Assembly: GCA_028865545.1 (NCBI GenBank)
Contig: JAGWJY010000002.1
Coordinates: 1-64,000, forward strand
DNA: 64,000 bases
Source of the DNA: Alphaproteobacteria bacterium
Lineage (GTDB): Bacteria > Pseudomonadota > Alphaproteobacteria > Micropepsales > Micropepsaceae
Reading direction: 5' to 3'
Part shown: piece after piece, positions 27,170 to 36,332 of the stretch
How the letters are laid out: each line of letters opens with the position of its first letter
How positions within the stretch are numbered: the first letter of the stretch is position 1
The notes under the pieces: model-generated
Databases searched by the model: none
The model's input: the letters and a program-made list of their open reading frames with translations, nothing else
What the model was told of the DNA's origin: nothing
Made by a program: the position numbers and the translations under genes

Positions 27170-27434
27170 ATCCACATTCTCCTGATGAAGCACGGCTTCG
27201 TAGGGGCGTGACCGCGATCCAGTTATCGCAATCGGGACGCCGGGTGTCGGATTCTCCGCGCCAAGGCAGATCAGTAAATCGAGCAAAGAATGGCCTGACC
27301 AAATGATCATCAGCGGCGTCGAGGGATATTTTCCGCTCGACTTCAAGCGGACCAAATTGCGTGCCGCGACCCAGGCAGAAAATGACGAGATCAGAAACGC
27401 GGTCTCATCGCTTGCCAATTCGTCGCCGTCGCGT

Positions 27435-28919
27435 ATGCCGTCTTTCCTCGCGGCGCTGGCGTTGTCGCTGCTCGCCGGTTGCGCGGTAGGACCCGATTTC
27501 AAGAAGCCTGCCGCCCCGGCTGTCAAGGATTATACAGCCAACTCGCTAACAACCACGGTTGCCAGCGACAACGTCGCCGGCGGGGAAGCCCAGCGCTTTG
27601 TCAAAGGAAGCGACATTTCAGGAGACTGGTGGACCTTGTTTCATTCCAAGGTCCTCAACGATCTGATCGACCAGTCGCTCAAGAACAATTCTGACCTCAA
27701 GGCTGCGCAGGCGGCGTTGTCGGAGGCAAGGGAAAATGTCTTGGCGCAGCGTGGCGCTTTCTTTCCCAGCGTCACCGGCGGTTTTTCCGCGAGCCGCCAG
27801 AAGGCATCGGAATTACTCGCGCCAGTGCCCAATTACCCAGTTGTGCCGAACGAGTTTCAATACGATCTTTTCACACCCCAGGTCAGCGTTTCGTACGCGC
27901 CCGATGTGTTCGGCTTGAATCGCCGCACCATGGAGTCATTGGAAGCGCAAGAGCAGGCTGTTCGCTTCCAGATGATCGCGACCTATACGACGCTGACCTC
28001 CAATGTGGTGGTGACGGCGATCCAGGAGGCTTCGATCGAGACGCAGATCGAGGCAACCCGTCAGATAATTGATATCGACACCAAGATGCTTCAAATCCTC
28101 AAGTACCAGCTGGCCAAAGGCTATGCCAGCGGACTTGACGTTGCCGCGCAGGAATCGCAGCTCGCACAAATCGCCGCCACTCTGCCGCCGCTTCTAAAGC
28201 AATCAGCCCAACTGCACGATCTTCTGGCGGTTCTGACCGGCCGGTTTCCGAGTCAGGCGCTGGCGGAGAAATTTGATCTTGCGAGTCTGCAATTGCCAGA
28301 GGATCTGCCGGTGAGCGTTCCCTCCGAACTCGTGGCGCAGCGCCCAGATGTCCGCCAGGCCGAGGCGAATATGCACGCCGCCAGTGCGCAAATCGGAGTC
28401 GCCATAGCGAACCGGCTGCCGAATATTGAATTGACCGCAAATGCCGGCAGCACTGCGTTGGCCATTGATCAGGTGTTTACATCGGGCACGGGCTTTTGGG
28501 GCCTGGGTGCGGCCATAACGGCACCCATCTTCGAAGGCGGGACACTGCTGCACCAGGAGCGCGCTGCAAGGGCAGCCTACGTTCAAGCGGCACAGCAATA
28601 CCGCAGCACGGTCCTGACCGCCTTTCAGAATGTCGCTGACACATTGGCGGCGCTCGAACAGGACGCCGACGGTTTGAAGGCCGCCGCGACCGCCACGGAC
28701 GCCGCCAAGGTGACGCTGGATTTGTCGCGACGACAATTGCAGGACGGCTACGCCAGCTATCTTTCGCTATTGGGCGCTGAGCAAGCCTATCAGCAAGCTC
28801 GCATCAATCTCGTGCAGGCTCAGGCCAATCGCTACGCCGATACGGCGGCATTGTTTCAGGCGCTTGGCGGCGGTTGGTGGCATCGCGCGGAATTAGCCGA
28901 GGACAAACATGAAAAATAG
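27435..28919 (+). CDS. NodT-type RND outer membrane factor lipoprotein
   Basis: A 494-residue TolC-like protein. From ATG 27435 it has a compact lipoprotein signal (LLAGC, lipid-anchored C16), then CAVGPDFKKP, the standard start of mature NodT-family proteins. Two outer-membrane-efflux repeats follow; the phrase PSELVAQRPDVRQAEANMHAASAQIGVA is the hallmark of the second (mentioned, not fully needed). The frame is open back to ATG 27303, which would add 44 residues ahead of the signal. Neither start has an obvious Shine-Dalgarno. It forms the outer-membrane duct of the efflux system encoded by the next two genes; the stop overlaps the adaptor gene by 11 nt. Confidence 0.86.
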   Translation: MPSFLAALALSLLAGCAVGPDFKKPAAPAVKDYTANSLTTTVASDNVAGGEAQRFVKGSDISGDWWTLFHSKVLNDLIDQSLKNNSDLKAAQAALSEARENVLAQRGAFFPSVTGGFSASRQKASELLAPVPNYPVVPNEFQYDLFTPQVSVSYAPDVFGLNRRTMESLEAQEQAVRFQMIATYTTLTSNVVVTAIQEASIETQIEATRQIIDIDTKMLQILKYQLAKGYASGLDVAAQESQLAQIAATLPPLLKQSAQLHDLLAVLTGRFPSQALAEKFDLASLQLPEDLPVSVPSELVAQRPDVRQAEANMHAASAQIGVAIANRLPNIELTANAGSTALAIDQVFTSGTGFWGLGAAITAPIFEGGTLLHQERAARAAYVQAAQQYRSTVLTAFQNVADTLAALEQDADGLKAAATATDAAKVTLDLSRRQLQDGYASYLSLLGAEQAYQQARINLVQAQANRYADTAALFQALGGGWWHRAELAEDKHEK

Positions 28920-30090
28920 ATCGCTTTACGGGATGGCTGCAAGGCCCTCGGGAAAATTTCCGCACGCAGTTGCGATTGCCACAGTGGCGGTGGTGACGGC
29001 GATGTCGTTTGTCGGCTGTTCACGAAAAACGGCCAACGCCCCTTCATCCGAGACGGCCAGCAATGTGACGCTGACGCCGGCCCAGCGACAGCACATTAAC
29101 CTCTACAACGTCGCATTGTCCAAGTTCGGCAAGACGATTGAGACCACCGGAGTGGTTAGCTTCGACAATGATAAGGCCACAAGCGTGTTGGCACCCTTCT
29201 CCGGTCCGGTGTCGCGCCTCCTTGTCACGCTTGGCGAAAGGGTGAGGAGAGGTCAGCCCTTGGCGGTCGTGTACTCGCCCGATTTTGCAACGGCCGTCAG
29301 CACCTATCGCAAGGCGCTCACCACGGCGCGAACTGACCGCCGGCTCGCCGACCTGGACAAGGACCTTCTCCAGCATCAAGGAGTATCTAGGCGGGAAGAA
29401 GAACAGGCGGAAACCGACGCTGTCAGCGCCGAAGCCGACCGGGACGCCGCGTGGCAGGCGCTTATCTCGCTGAATGTTGATCCGCAGACCATCAAGGACG
29501 TAAAGGCCGGCCGACCGATTTCGCGCATCGAAGGGATAATTCGATCGCCGATCGCAGGAACCGTCGTAGAAAAACTCATAACGCCAGGAGAGCTGCTATC
29601 GGCGGGCACCACGCCATGTTTCACGGTCGCCGATCTGTCCCGCGTTTGGGTCATGGCACAGGTGTTTGGCTCTGACGTCGCTTCGATCTCTCCGGGTGAC
29701 CCGGCCGAAGTGGAGACGGGAGACTCTAAAAATCTTTCCGGGATCGTCGACAACATCTCTGCTGTCGTGGATCCGGATACGCGTTCGGTGGCCGTGCGTG
29801 TTGTCGTCGACAACCCGGGTGATCTTCTCAAGAGGCAGATGTATGTCCGCGTTGCCATTCACTCCCGGCGGCAAAGCGCCGGATTTCTGGTTCCGGCCGC
29901 AGCGGTTCTGCGCGACGACGAGAATCTGCCGTTCGTCTATGTCCTCCAGCATGACGGCAGCTTCGCCCGACGGCACGTGACTTTGGGGTATCCGGTCGGA
30001 GATCGCTTCGATGTCACCCAGGGTTTGCGAACCGGCGATCGTGTTGTGGCTGACGGTGCGCTCTTCATTCAATTCATGCAAAACCAATGA
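28909..30090 (+). CDS. RND efflux periplasmic adaptor (CusB/CzcB family)
   Basis: A 393-residue membrane-fusion protein with a lipoprotein-type signal (FVGC, C37). The order is beta-barrel start (ETTGVVSFDND), lipoyl half (APFSGPVSRLLVTLGERVRRGQPL), alpha-hairpin (~130-185), second lipoyl half (IRSPIAGTVVEKLITPGELL), then DLSRVWVMAQVF and PDTRSVAVRVVVDNP. These match heavy-metal adaptors and not drug-pump AcrA types. No N-terminal histidine-rich or methionine-rich metal-binding extension is visible. It bridges the outer membrane factor and the permease; its stop overlaps the permease start by 4 nt. Confidence 0.88.
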   Translation: MKNRSLYGMAARPSGKFPHAVAIATVAVVTAMSFVGCSRKTANAPSSETASNVTLTPAQRQHINLYNVALSKFGKTIETTGVVSFDNDKATSVLAPFSGPVSRLLVTLGERVRRGQPLAVVYSPDFATAVSTYRKALTTARTDRRLADLDKDLLQHQGVSRREEEQAETDAVSAEADRDAAWQALISLNVDPQTIKDVKAGRPISRIEGIIRSPIAGTVVEKLITPGELLSAGTTPCFTVADLSRVWVMAQVFGSDVASISPGDPAEVETGDSKNLSGIVDNISAVVDPDTRSVAVRVVVDNPGDLLKRQMYVRVAIHSRRQSAGFLVPAAAVLRDDENLPFVYVLQHDGSFARRHVTLGYPVGDRFDVTQGLRTGDRVVADGALFIQFMQNQ

Positions 30091-33000
30091 GCGATCACAC
30101 ACCGCCGACAGAACCCGCGCCACGGACTGCTTCGATCATGAACCGGATCGTGGCCTCTTCGCTGAGCCAGCGCCTCCTCATTATCCTCATGACGCTCGTG
30201 TTGATTGGCGCGGGAACGCGGTCGCTCGACCGCCTGCCGGTGGACGCCTATCCCGATCTTTCTCCGCCGATGGTCGAGATCATCACGCAATGGCCTGGTC
30301 ACGCCGCGGAGGAAGTGGAACGGCTCATCACGGTACCCATCGAAAGGGGCATGAACGGCATTCCGCGAACGGCGACCATCCGTTCGATTTCGCTGTACGG
30401 ATTGTCTGACGTCATTCTCACTTTTGACGATGGCACGGGCAACTACTTCGCCCGCCAGCGCGTCTTCAACCGGCTGTCCGGTCTCGGTTTGCCGGACGGC
30501 GTGGCTCCCTCGGTGTCGCCGTTGTCCTCGCCTTCGGGGCTCATTTATCGCTATGTGCTGCAAAGTCCAGATCGGTCGGCGATGGAACTCAAGACCATCG
30601 AAGACTGGATCGTTGAACCGCAATACAAATCCGTTCCCGGCGTCGCCGACGATTCGGGATTCGGCGGCGGCACCATGCAATACCAGGTGCTGCTTGATCC
30701 GGCGAAGGTCGCCGGGGCGGGCTTGTCGGTGGCGCAGGTGGAGAGTGCGCTCGCGGCCAACAACGCCAATGCTGGCGGCGGTTTCTATTCGCAGGGTGCC
30801 CAATTCTATTATGTGCGCGGTACCGGTCGCCTGAAATCGCTGGAGGACATCGGGAACGTGGTTCTGGCGGTGCATAACGGCACGCCGGTGCTGGTGAAGG
30901 ACGTGGGCCGCGTCGTCATCGGCATTGCTCCGCGTCTGGGCGAATTTGGCTACGAGAAGCAGAACGACGCCGTAGAAGGCGTCATCCTGATGCGCACGGG
31001 CGAAAAGACCCAGAACGTCCTCAAGCAGGTCGAGGCGAAGACCAAGGAACTCAACGAGAGTATTCTGCCCAAGGATGTCAAAGTTCATCCGTTCTACGAT
31101 CGCAGCGATTTGATCGCGCTGACGACGCAGGTCGTGACGCAGAACCTGTTGCGAGGCATGTTTCTCGTCGTCGTTGTCCTCATATTCTTTCTCTACGACT
31201 TTCGCGCCGGGATGATTGTCGCAATCACCATACCGCTGGCGCTGTTGTTCGCCTTTATCTGCCTGGATTTCCAGAACGCGTCCGCCAATCTGCTCTCCAT
31301 CGGTGCGGTCGATTTCGGCATTCTTGTGGATGGCGCTGTGTTCATGGTCGAGAACATCTTCCGTCAGATCGCCTTGCATCAGGAACGGCCGCTCAACGTC
31401 ATCGAAATCATCAAGGAAGCAGCGGCGGAGGTGGACCGTCCGCTGTTCTACGCGGTCGCCGTGATCGTGGTCAGCTTTCTGCCGATCTACGTGTTGTCCG
31501 GCCCCTCCGGGACGCTGTTCAAGCCGATGGCGGACACCATGGTCTTCGCGCTGGTCGGCTCCTTGATTGTTACCTTGACGCTGCTGCCGGTGCTGTGCTC
31601 GTGGTTCATGCGCAACGGCGTGCAGGAACGTCGCAACGCGGCGCTCGAAGCCGTCAAAACGGCTTACGTCAAAGGGCTCGACTATTGCCTCGCCCGTCCT
31701 TGGAAGACGACCTTTGCGTCGACCGTTTTGCTGGCCGTCTCGCTGCTGCTCATTCCATTCATCGGCGCCGAGTTCATGCCGAATCTGGACGAAGGCGCGC
31801 TGTGGGTGCGCGCAACCATGCCCTACACGATTTCCTTCGACGAGGCCGCGAAGATTTCTCCGAAGGTAAGAGAAATCTTGAGCTCTTTTCCCCAGGTCAC
31901 CACAGTGACTTCGGAATTGGGGCGACCTGACGACGGCACGGATTCGACGGGCTTCTTCAACGACGAATTTTACGTCGGCCTCAAGCCATATGCGCAATGG
32001 ACCGGCCCTTATCGCACCAAACCGGAACTGATTAAGGCCATAAACCACAAGCTCGAGCAGTTTCCCGGGATCGTTTTCAACTACACGCAGCCGGCCGAGG
32101 ACGCGGTGGATGAGGCGGAAACGGGCTTAAAAAGTGCTCTGGCGGTCAAAATTTTCGGACCTGGCCTGGAAACGCTTCAGCAAAAAGGCAAAGCCATCAA
32201 ACATGTCTTGGAAGGGGTGCGCGGAATCCGGGATGTGACACTGGTGCAGGAGCTTGGGCAGCCGAGTCTCACCATCGACATCAATCGCGCCCGGATTGCG
32301 CGTTACGGATTGAACGTCTCCGACGTCAACAGCCTGATCCAGACGGCTATCGGCGGGGACGTGGCGACCCAAGTCGTGCAAGGGGAAAAGGAGTTCGATC
32401 TCGTCGTTCGCCTTGACCGCCGATATCGGGATAACGCCCAGAAGATCGAAAATATCCCGGTGATGACGCCGGCTGGGCAGGAAATCCCACTCAAGCAACT
32501 GGCGGACATCCAGGTGACAAACGGCGCCTCCTTCATTTATCGCCAGAACAACTCGCGCTACATCGGCGTCCAGTTCTCGGTGCAAGGGCGCGATCTTGCG
32601 TCTGCGGTCGGGGATGCCATTCGGCAAGTCAAACAGAAAATTAGCTTGCCGCAGGGTTACCGTTTGGATTGGGGCGGAGAATACACGGAGTATACGGCGT
32701 CGAGCCGGCAGCTGAGCGTCATTCTTCCGCTTACTCTGTCCCTCATCTTCCTTCTTCTCTTCGTGCTCTACAGCAATTTCAAATTCCCGTTCATCACCTT
32801 GGTCGGTGTTCTGCTGTCGGCGCCGGTGGGCGGCATCGTGGCGCTTTGGGTCACAGGCACGCCGTTTTCGGTATCGTCCGGTGTGGGTTTTCTGGCCTTG
32901 TTTGGCGTCTCGGTGCTGACCGCCGTCGTCTACATATCTTATGTCAACGAACTTCGCCGCAGCGGGGCGCCACTCGCCGAGGCCATTCGTCAAGGTGCGA

Positions 33001-33212
33001 TACTGCGGCTTCGCCCAATCATGATGACGGCGCTGGTTGCGTCGCTGGGGCTGTTGCCGGCGGCTCTGGCCACCGGCGTCGGCACGGATTCCCAAAGGCC
33101 GTTTGCCCTGGTGATCGTCGGTGGTCTGCTCACCCGCCTTTTGATCAGCATTTTCCTGATGCCGGCGCTCTATGCCCTCGTGGCGCGTTCGGGCGATCGG
33201 TTGGAAGTGTAA
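30087..33212 (+). CDS. Heavy-metal RND efflux permease (HME family, CzcA-like)
   Basis: A 1041-residue RND transporter with twelve helices and two large periplasmic loops. The helix-4 signature DFGILVDGAVFMVEN (D409, D415, E422) fits the DFG-x3-DGA-x3-VEN form assigned to Co/Zn/Cd and Ni/Co exporters (HME1/HME2), not the A-x4-D-x6-EN form of Cu/Ag CusA. The protein is a proton antiporter in the inner membrane. ATG 30087 overlaps the adaptor stop (ATGA). The internal start at M18 (MNRIVASSLSQR) is an alternative, since many HME proteins begin there. Exact metal specificity needs experiment. Confidence 0.9.
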   Translation: MSDHTPPTEPAPRTASIMNRIVASSLSQRLLIILMTLVLIGAGTRSLDRLPVDAYPDLSPPMVEIITQWPGHAAEEVERLITVPIERGMNGIPRTATIRSISLYGLSDVILTFDDGTGNYFARQRVFNRLSGLGLPDGVAPSVSPLSSPSGLIYRYVLQSPDRSAMELKTIEDWIVEPQYKSVPGVADDSGFGGGTMQYQVLLDPAKVAGAGLSVAQVESALAANNANAGGGFYSQGAQFYYVRGTGRLKSLEDIGNVVLAVHNGTPVLVKDVGRVVIGIAPRLGEFGYEKQNDAVEGVILMRTGEKTQNVLKQVEAKTKELNESILPKDVKVHPFYDRSDLIALTTQVVTQNLLRGMFLVVVVLIFFLYDFRAGMIVAITIPLALLFAFICLDFQNASANLLSIGAVDFGILVDGAVFMVENIFRQIALHQERPLNVIEIIKEAAAEVDRPLFYAVAVIVVSFLPIYVLSGPSGTLFKPMADTMVFALVGSLIVTLTLLPVLCSWFMRNGVQERRNAALEAVKTAYVKGLDYCLARPWKTTFASTVLLAVSLLLIPFIGAEFMPNLDEGALWVRATMPYTISFDEAAKISPKVREILSSFPQVTTVTSELGRPDDGTDSTGFFNDEFYVGLKPYAQWTGPYRTKPELIKAINHKLEQFPGIVFNYTQPAEDAVDEAETGLKSALAVKIFGPGLETLQQKGKAIKHVLEGVRGIRDVTLVQELGQPSLTIDINRARIARYGLNVSDVNSLIQTAIGGDVATQVVQGEKEFDLVVRLDRRYRDNAQKIENIPVMTPAGQEIPLKQLADIQVTNGASFIYRQNNSRYIGVQFSVQGRDLASAVGDAIRQVKQKISLPQGYRLDWGGEYTEYTASSRQLSVILPLTLSLIFLLLFVLYSNFKFPFITLVGVLLSAPVGGIVALWVTGTPFSVSSGVGFLALFGVSVLTAVVYISYVNELRRSGAPLAEAIRQGAILRLRPIMMTALVASLGLLPAALATGVGTDSQRPFALVIVGGLLTRLLISIFLMPALYALVARSGDRLEV

Positions 33213-33325
33213 CGCCGCTCAGGGGCGACCTTTGAGGAATCTCGTACCGCGCCTGATTCGATAACATCGCGCCATCGGGATGAGACTGTCGATTGCATAA
33301 AAGCGATGATCCAAAGGCTTCGACG

Positions 33326-33517
33326 ATGAAAGCGCAGCAGTCACGCTCACGGATGCTGCAAAGAGCGAAAACCAAAGAGAGCCAAACGCACATTGGGCCG
33401 CGCGTTTTCGTCTTCTTTGTCGTGGTTGCACTGGTCACGGGCATTATCGGCATTTCAGTAAATGCGAATTTTGAGAAATGGGAAAATGCACATGATGTTG
33501 ATCTAGACAACCGATAG
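33326..33517 (+). CDS. Small single-pass membrane protein after the metal-efflux operon
   Basis: A 63-residue protein with a basic N-terminal half (six Lys/Arg among the first 19), one clear hydrophobic helix (VFVFFVVVALVTGIIGISV, ~28-46) and an acidic tail. AAAGG lies about 9 nt before ATG 33326; a TTG at 33293 would extend it by 11 residues. It follows the RND permease by 113 nt on the same strand. No family recognised. It could be an accessory subunit of the pump or an unrelated small membrane protein. Confidence 0.5.
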   Translation: MKAQQSRSRMLQRAKTKESQTHIGPRVFVFFVVVALVTGIIGISVNANFEKWENAHDVDLDNR

Positions 33518-33612
33518 ATCGACAAGCGGTTATAGGCCTGAGCTTTTCTTGGGCCAGTTTGTCAACGATATGGCGCATTTGTGCGCACTCCGTCAGTCAA
33601 CTTTACGCTCGC

Positions 33613-33624
33613 GTGTCCGGACAC
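33613..33624. repeat. Perfect 12-bp palindrome GTGTCCGGACAC
   Basis: An uninterrupted inverted repeat between the small membrane protein and the two gene remnants. It could be a regulator site or the relic end of a mobile element. No matching copy was found on the other side of the remnants. Confidence 0.4.
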
Positions 33625-33679
33625 ACTGGCAAACGTCCGTGCGGAATAGGGGGCGCCAAAAAAATGGCTGCCAGCGCGA

Positions 33680-33808
33680 CTATTTAGGCTGGCCCCACGG
33701 CACGTAATTCTTGCCGCTCAGGAACTTGAGCGCTCTTTCGCGCGGCGTGTCGACCGGCAGGTAAACGGCATGGGGATTGGCGAAGCCTTTGTCCATCAGA
33801 CCGCCTTG
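33680..33808 (-). pseudogene. C-terminal remnant of an unidentified gene
   Basis: About 42 sense codons in the minus strand, closed by a stop on the upstream side and ending at TAG 33680-33682. The peptide contains KGFANPHAVYLPVDTPRERA and ends KNYVPWGQPK. It looks like genuine protein, not chance, with a proline- and aromatic-rich end, but it has no start or upstream part. I do not recognise the parent family. Its broken 5' end faces the broken 5' end of the remnant on the other strand. Confidence 0.45.
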
Positions 33809-33833
33809 ATCTCACCGATGCGCCCCGAAACAC

Positions 33834-34022
33834 TGGCCGGGGCTCGAGCTTACCTATCGACACGGCACCACGCGCTACGACATCGTCGTCGAGAACCCAC
33901 ACGGCGTCAGTCGCGGGATCGCCGCGGCAGACATGGATGGTCATCCCTTCCCCGGTTTTCCCGTACGCTTGCATCTTGTTGACGACGGAAAAACCCACCG
34001 GGTCAGTGTGCTTCTTGGCTAA
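33834..34022 (+). pseudogene. C-terminal remnant resembling GH94 / cyclic beta-1,2-glucan synthase tail
   Basis: The plus-strand frame ending TAA 34020-34022 reads WPGLELTYRHGTTRYDIVVE, then NPHGVSRG, and closes with LVDDGKTHRVSVLLG. This pattern (xYRxGxTxYxIxVENPxGVxxG, then VDDGxxHxVxVxLG) is the C-terminal beta-sandwich end of GH94 phosphorylases and cyclic beta-1,2-glucan synthases. A stop at 33807-33809 closes the frame upstream, so over 95% of the parent gene is missing. Family assignment is from memory of the motif and needs a search. Confidence 0.5.
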
Positions 34023-34186
34023 AGAAAAAATATCTTCGGAATATAGCGGAGAAAAATTTGCCCATAAACGCCGGTCTCTGCGTTCAAAGCTACGTACTTA
34101 TGCTGTATTACGGCGCAACTCGGTAATTGCATTACAGTGCCAACGCCTCTCTATTTTTATGTTCTGATGGTTGGCGCGCGGGCGAT

Positions 34187-34963
34187 TCAACGCCAAGCCT
34201 TGAACCAGCCAAGGCCAGCGCTAGTTTTGCCGGCGGGACGATATTCACAGCCGATCCAGCCAGGATAGCCGAGCTCGTCGATCAACTTGAACAGATAAGG
34301 ATAATTGACCTCCCCATCATCCGGTTCATGGCGTGCCGGAACGCTGGCAACCTGGATATGGCCGATGGAAGCCAAGTCACGCTTAAGGCGCGTGGCGAGA
34401 TCACCATCATTGATCTGGGTGTGATAGGCATCAAACATGACCTTGAGATTGACACGGTCGAGTTCAGCACATATGTCGCGAGCCGTGTCGTGGTGATTGA
34501 GAAAATAGCCGGGCATGTCACGACGGTTGATCGCTTCGAGCACAATCGTGATGCCGTGCGCGGCAGCCTGGTCGGCCGCGTAGGCGACATTCTCCTTGTA
34601 GAGCGCGAGCTGTCGCGCGGGATCCTCGCCGTCTACCAACTTTCCCGACATGACATGCAGCAGCTTGTTACCAATCACCTGTGCGTAGGACAATGCTTGA
34701 TCGATCGAACGCCGAAATGTCTCTTCATAACCGGGCATCGATGCGTAGCCACGCCAACCTGCCGCCCAATCACCCGCCGAAGCGTTGAATAATGCCTGCT
34801 CAAGACCGTTCGCCTGAAGTCTCTCACGAATGGTTGCAGCGGGATGTTCATAAGGGAACAGGTATTCCACGGCTTTAAATCCGTCAGCGGTCGCAGCGCC
34901 GAAGCGATCGAGGAAGGAATGCTCATTATACATCATGCTCAAATTTGCGGCGAAGCGGGGCAC
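34187..34963 (-). CDS. hyi: Hydroxypyruvate isomerase family protein
   Basis: A 258-residue TIM-barrel isomerase (AP-endonuclease-2 superfamily) matching Hyi/Otn[20 protein letters not shown] at the N terminus, then [15 protein letters not shown] with the metal-binding glutamate, MFDAYHTQI with D and H, and GCEYRPAG with the second glutamate. Hyi interconverts hydroxypyruvate and tartronate semialdehyde; OtnI acts on 2-oxo-tetronates. The nearby tartronate semialdehyde reductase favours the Hyi role. The start is GTG 34963 with GGAG 7 nt upstream. It is the last gene of a minus-strand group with the transporter and aldolase that follow. Confidence 0.87.
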   Translation of the reverse strand: MPRFAANLSMMYNEHSFLDRFGAATADGFKAVEYLFPYEHPAATIRERLQANGLEQALFNASAGDWAAGWRGYASMPGYEETFRRSIDQALSYAQVIGNKLLHVMSGKLVDGEDPARQLALYKENVAYAADQAAAHGITIVLEAINRRDMPGYFLNHHDTARDICAELDRVNLKVMFDAYHTQINDGDLATRLKRDLASIGHIQVASVPARHEPDDGEVNYPYLFKLIDELGYPGWIGCEYRPAGKTSAGLGWFKAWR

Positions 34964-35014
34964 ATCATTTCTCCATTGTTTTGCGGCTGGCTGGTGGAAG
35001 AAATCTAGACATGG

Positions 35015-36286
35015 CTAGGCCACCTGCCGGGCTGGCAAAGCCTCGTCGAACACCTCGGCCCATTGCTGGTTCAGGCTGGGCACGGCGAACAAGAGAAACA
35101 CGGAGGCAACGAGGATGATGCTACCGCCAATCGTGAGCGCAAGTTCGAAGCTGCCCGTAACCTGTGCGATTACGCCGGTCAGGATCGGCGAGATGATACC
35201 CGCGATAGCACCCAGCGCGTTAATTAGTCCGCCGACAGAGCCCATATATTTGCTAGGGATGACGTCCGCGATGATCGTCCATATATGTCCGGCGCAGGTC
35301 GATTCCGCAGTGATCGCTACAACCATGAAGAACATGGCGATATCCTTGCTCTGCGAAAAGCCGGTAACAATGATAGTAGCGGAAAAGACCTGTAGCGCCA
35401 CCTGCACTGTCTTGCGAGCGCGATTGATACTCCAGCCGCGCCGAATCAACCAATCAGAAATGAAGCCGATGCCAGGCTGCGCGACGGAGGCAACGCCGAA
35501 GGCAAGCGACGTATAGAAACCCATTTCGATCACCGAAAAGTGGCGGCCCGTGATGAGATAGCCTGGCACCCATGTCAGGAATTGCCACTGTAGGAAATCC
35601 TGGCTGAATTTCACGACGATGAGCGCCAAGATAGCCTTGCTGGTGAGAATGCGTCGCCACGGCACACGTACCTGCTGTTCTGGCGTGCCCAGCGAAGCCT
35701 GTTTCGATCTGGCAAGATCGGTGAAGAAGAAATGCCAGCACACAACCCAAATGAGGGAGATCAAGCCTGTCACCAGAAACGCGACTCGCCAGCCGAATTG
35801 AGTGATCAGCACCGCCATGATGATTGGGCAGAGCGCCAGACCTACGCGATTGCCCGCGGAGTTGATGCCAATCACGGTGCCGCGTTCCTTAGCAGGAAAA
35901 TTCCCTGCGAAGATTTTGGCGCAGACTGGGAACGCCGGTCCTTCGCTAAATCCTACACCGAGGCGCGTGACAATGACCTGAGCAATGTTCTGTGCGAGTC
36001 CGGTAAACGCCGAAAAGACTGACCAAGCTGCAAACGAGACGCCCAGTACAATCTTCGTGCCATAACGATCTGCCAGCCTGCCGCCTATCAAGTTTCCCGG
36101 GACATAGCTCCAAAAGAAAGCGGAAAGCGCGACGCCCATGACGGCGCTGTTGACGTCGAACTCTTTCATGATGAAGGGCGCAGCTACCGAGAGGCTAGCC
36201 CTGTAGAACGAATTGATGATGGTTGCCGTGGTCAGCAGGGCGACCACCGTAACTCGATATCCCCCGGTGTTCTTCCGAAACATCAT
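35015..36286 (-). CDS. MFS transporter, anion:cation symporter (ACS) type
   Basis: A 423-residue protein with twelve helices. The helix-2/3 signature is FFWSYVPGNLIGGRLADRYG, and the helix-4/5 region is LGVGFSEGPAFPVCAKIFAGNFPAKERG (start and end only). This fits the ACS family, which imports sugar acids such as glucarate, galactonate and tartrate. It sits between hydroxypyruvate isomerase and an HpcH/HpaI aldolase, all on the minus strand, so it is probably a sugar-acid importer of this mini-operon. The substrate may differ from that of the GudP-type transporter at 47.6-49.0 kb. Confidence 0.85.
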   Translation of the reverse strand: MMFRKNTGGYRVTVVALLTTATIINSFYRASLSVAAPFIMKEFDVNSAVMGVALSAFFWSYVPGNLIGGRLADRYGTKIVLGVSFAAWSVFSAFTGLAQNIAQVIVTRLGVGFSEGPAFPVCAKIFAGNFPAKERGTVIGINSAGNRVGLALCPIIMAVLITQFGWRVAFLVTGLISLIWVVCWHFFFTDLARSKQASLGTPEQQVRVPWRRILTSKAILALIVVKFSQDFLQWQFLTWVPGYLITGRHFSVIEMGFYTSLAFGVASVAQPGIGFISDWLIRRGWSINRARKTVQVALQVFSATIIVTGFSQSKDIAMFFMVVAITAESTCAGHIWTIIADVIPSKYMGSVGGLINALGAIAGIISPILTGVIAQVTGSFELALTIGGSIILVASVFLLFAVPSLNQQWAEVFDEALPARQVA

Positions 36287-36332
36287 ACCGCCTTTATATG
36301 ATCACGTATCGCGGCGGGTGACGGTTTTGGCA

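Noticed and set aside
30069-32048. 659-codon minus-strand open frame opposite the RND permease
   Set aside because: It is antisense to a clearly conserved RND gene, has a low-complexity, His/Arg/Asp/Gln-rich composition typical of shadow frames, and shows no domain.
33684-33998. 104-codon minus-strand frame across the two remnants
   Set aside because: It runs antisense through the GH94-like tail and out of frame with the minus-strand remnant; it is a shadow.
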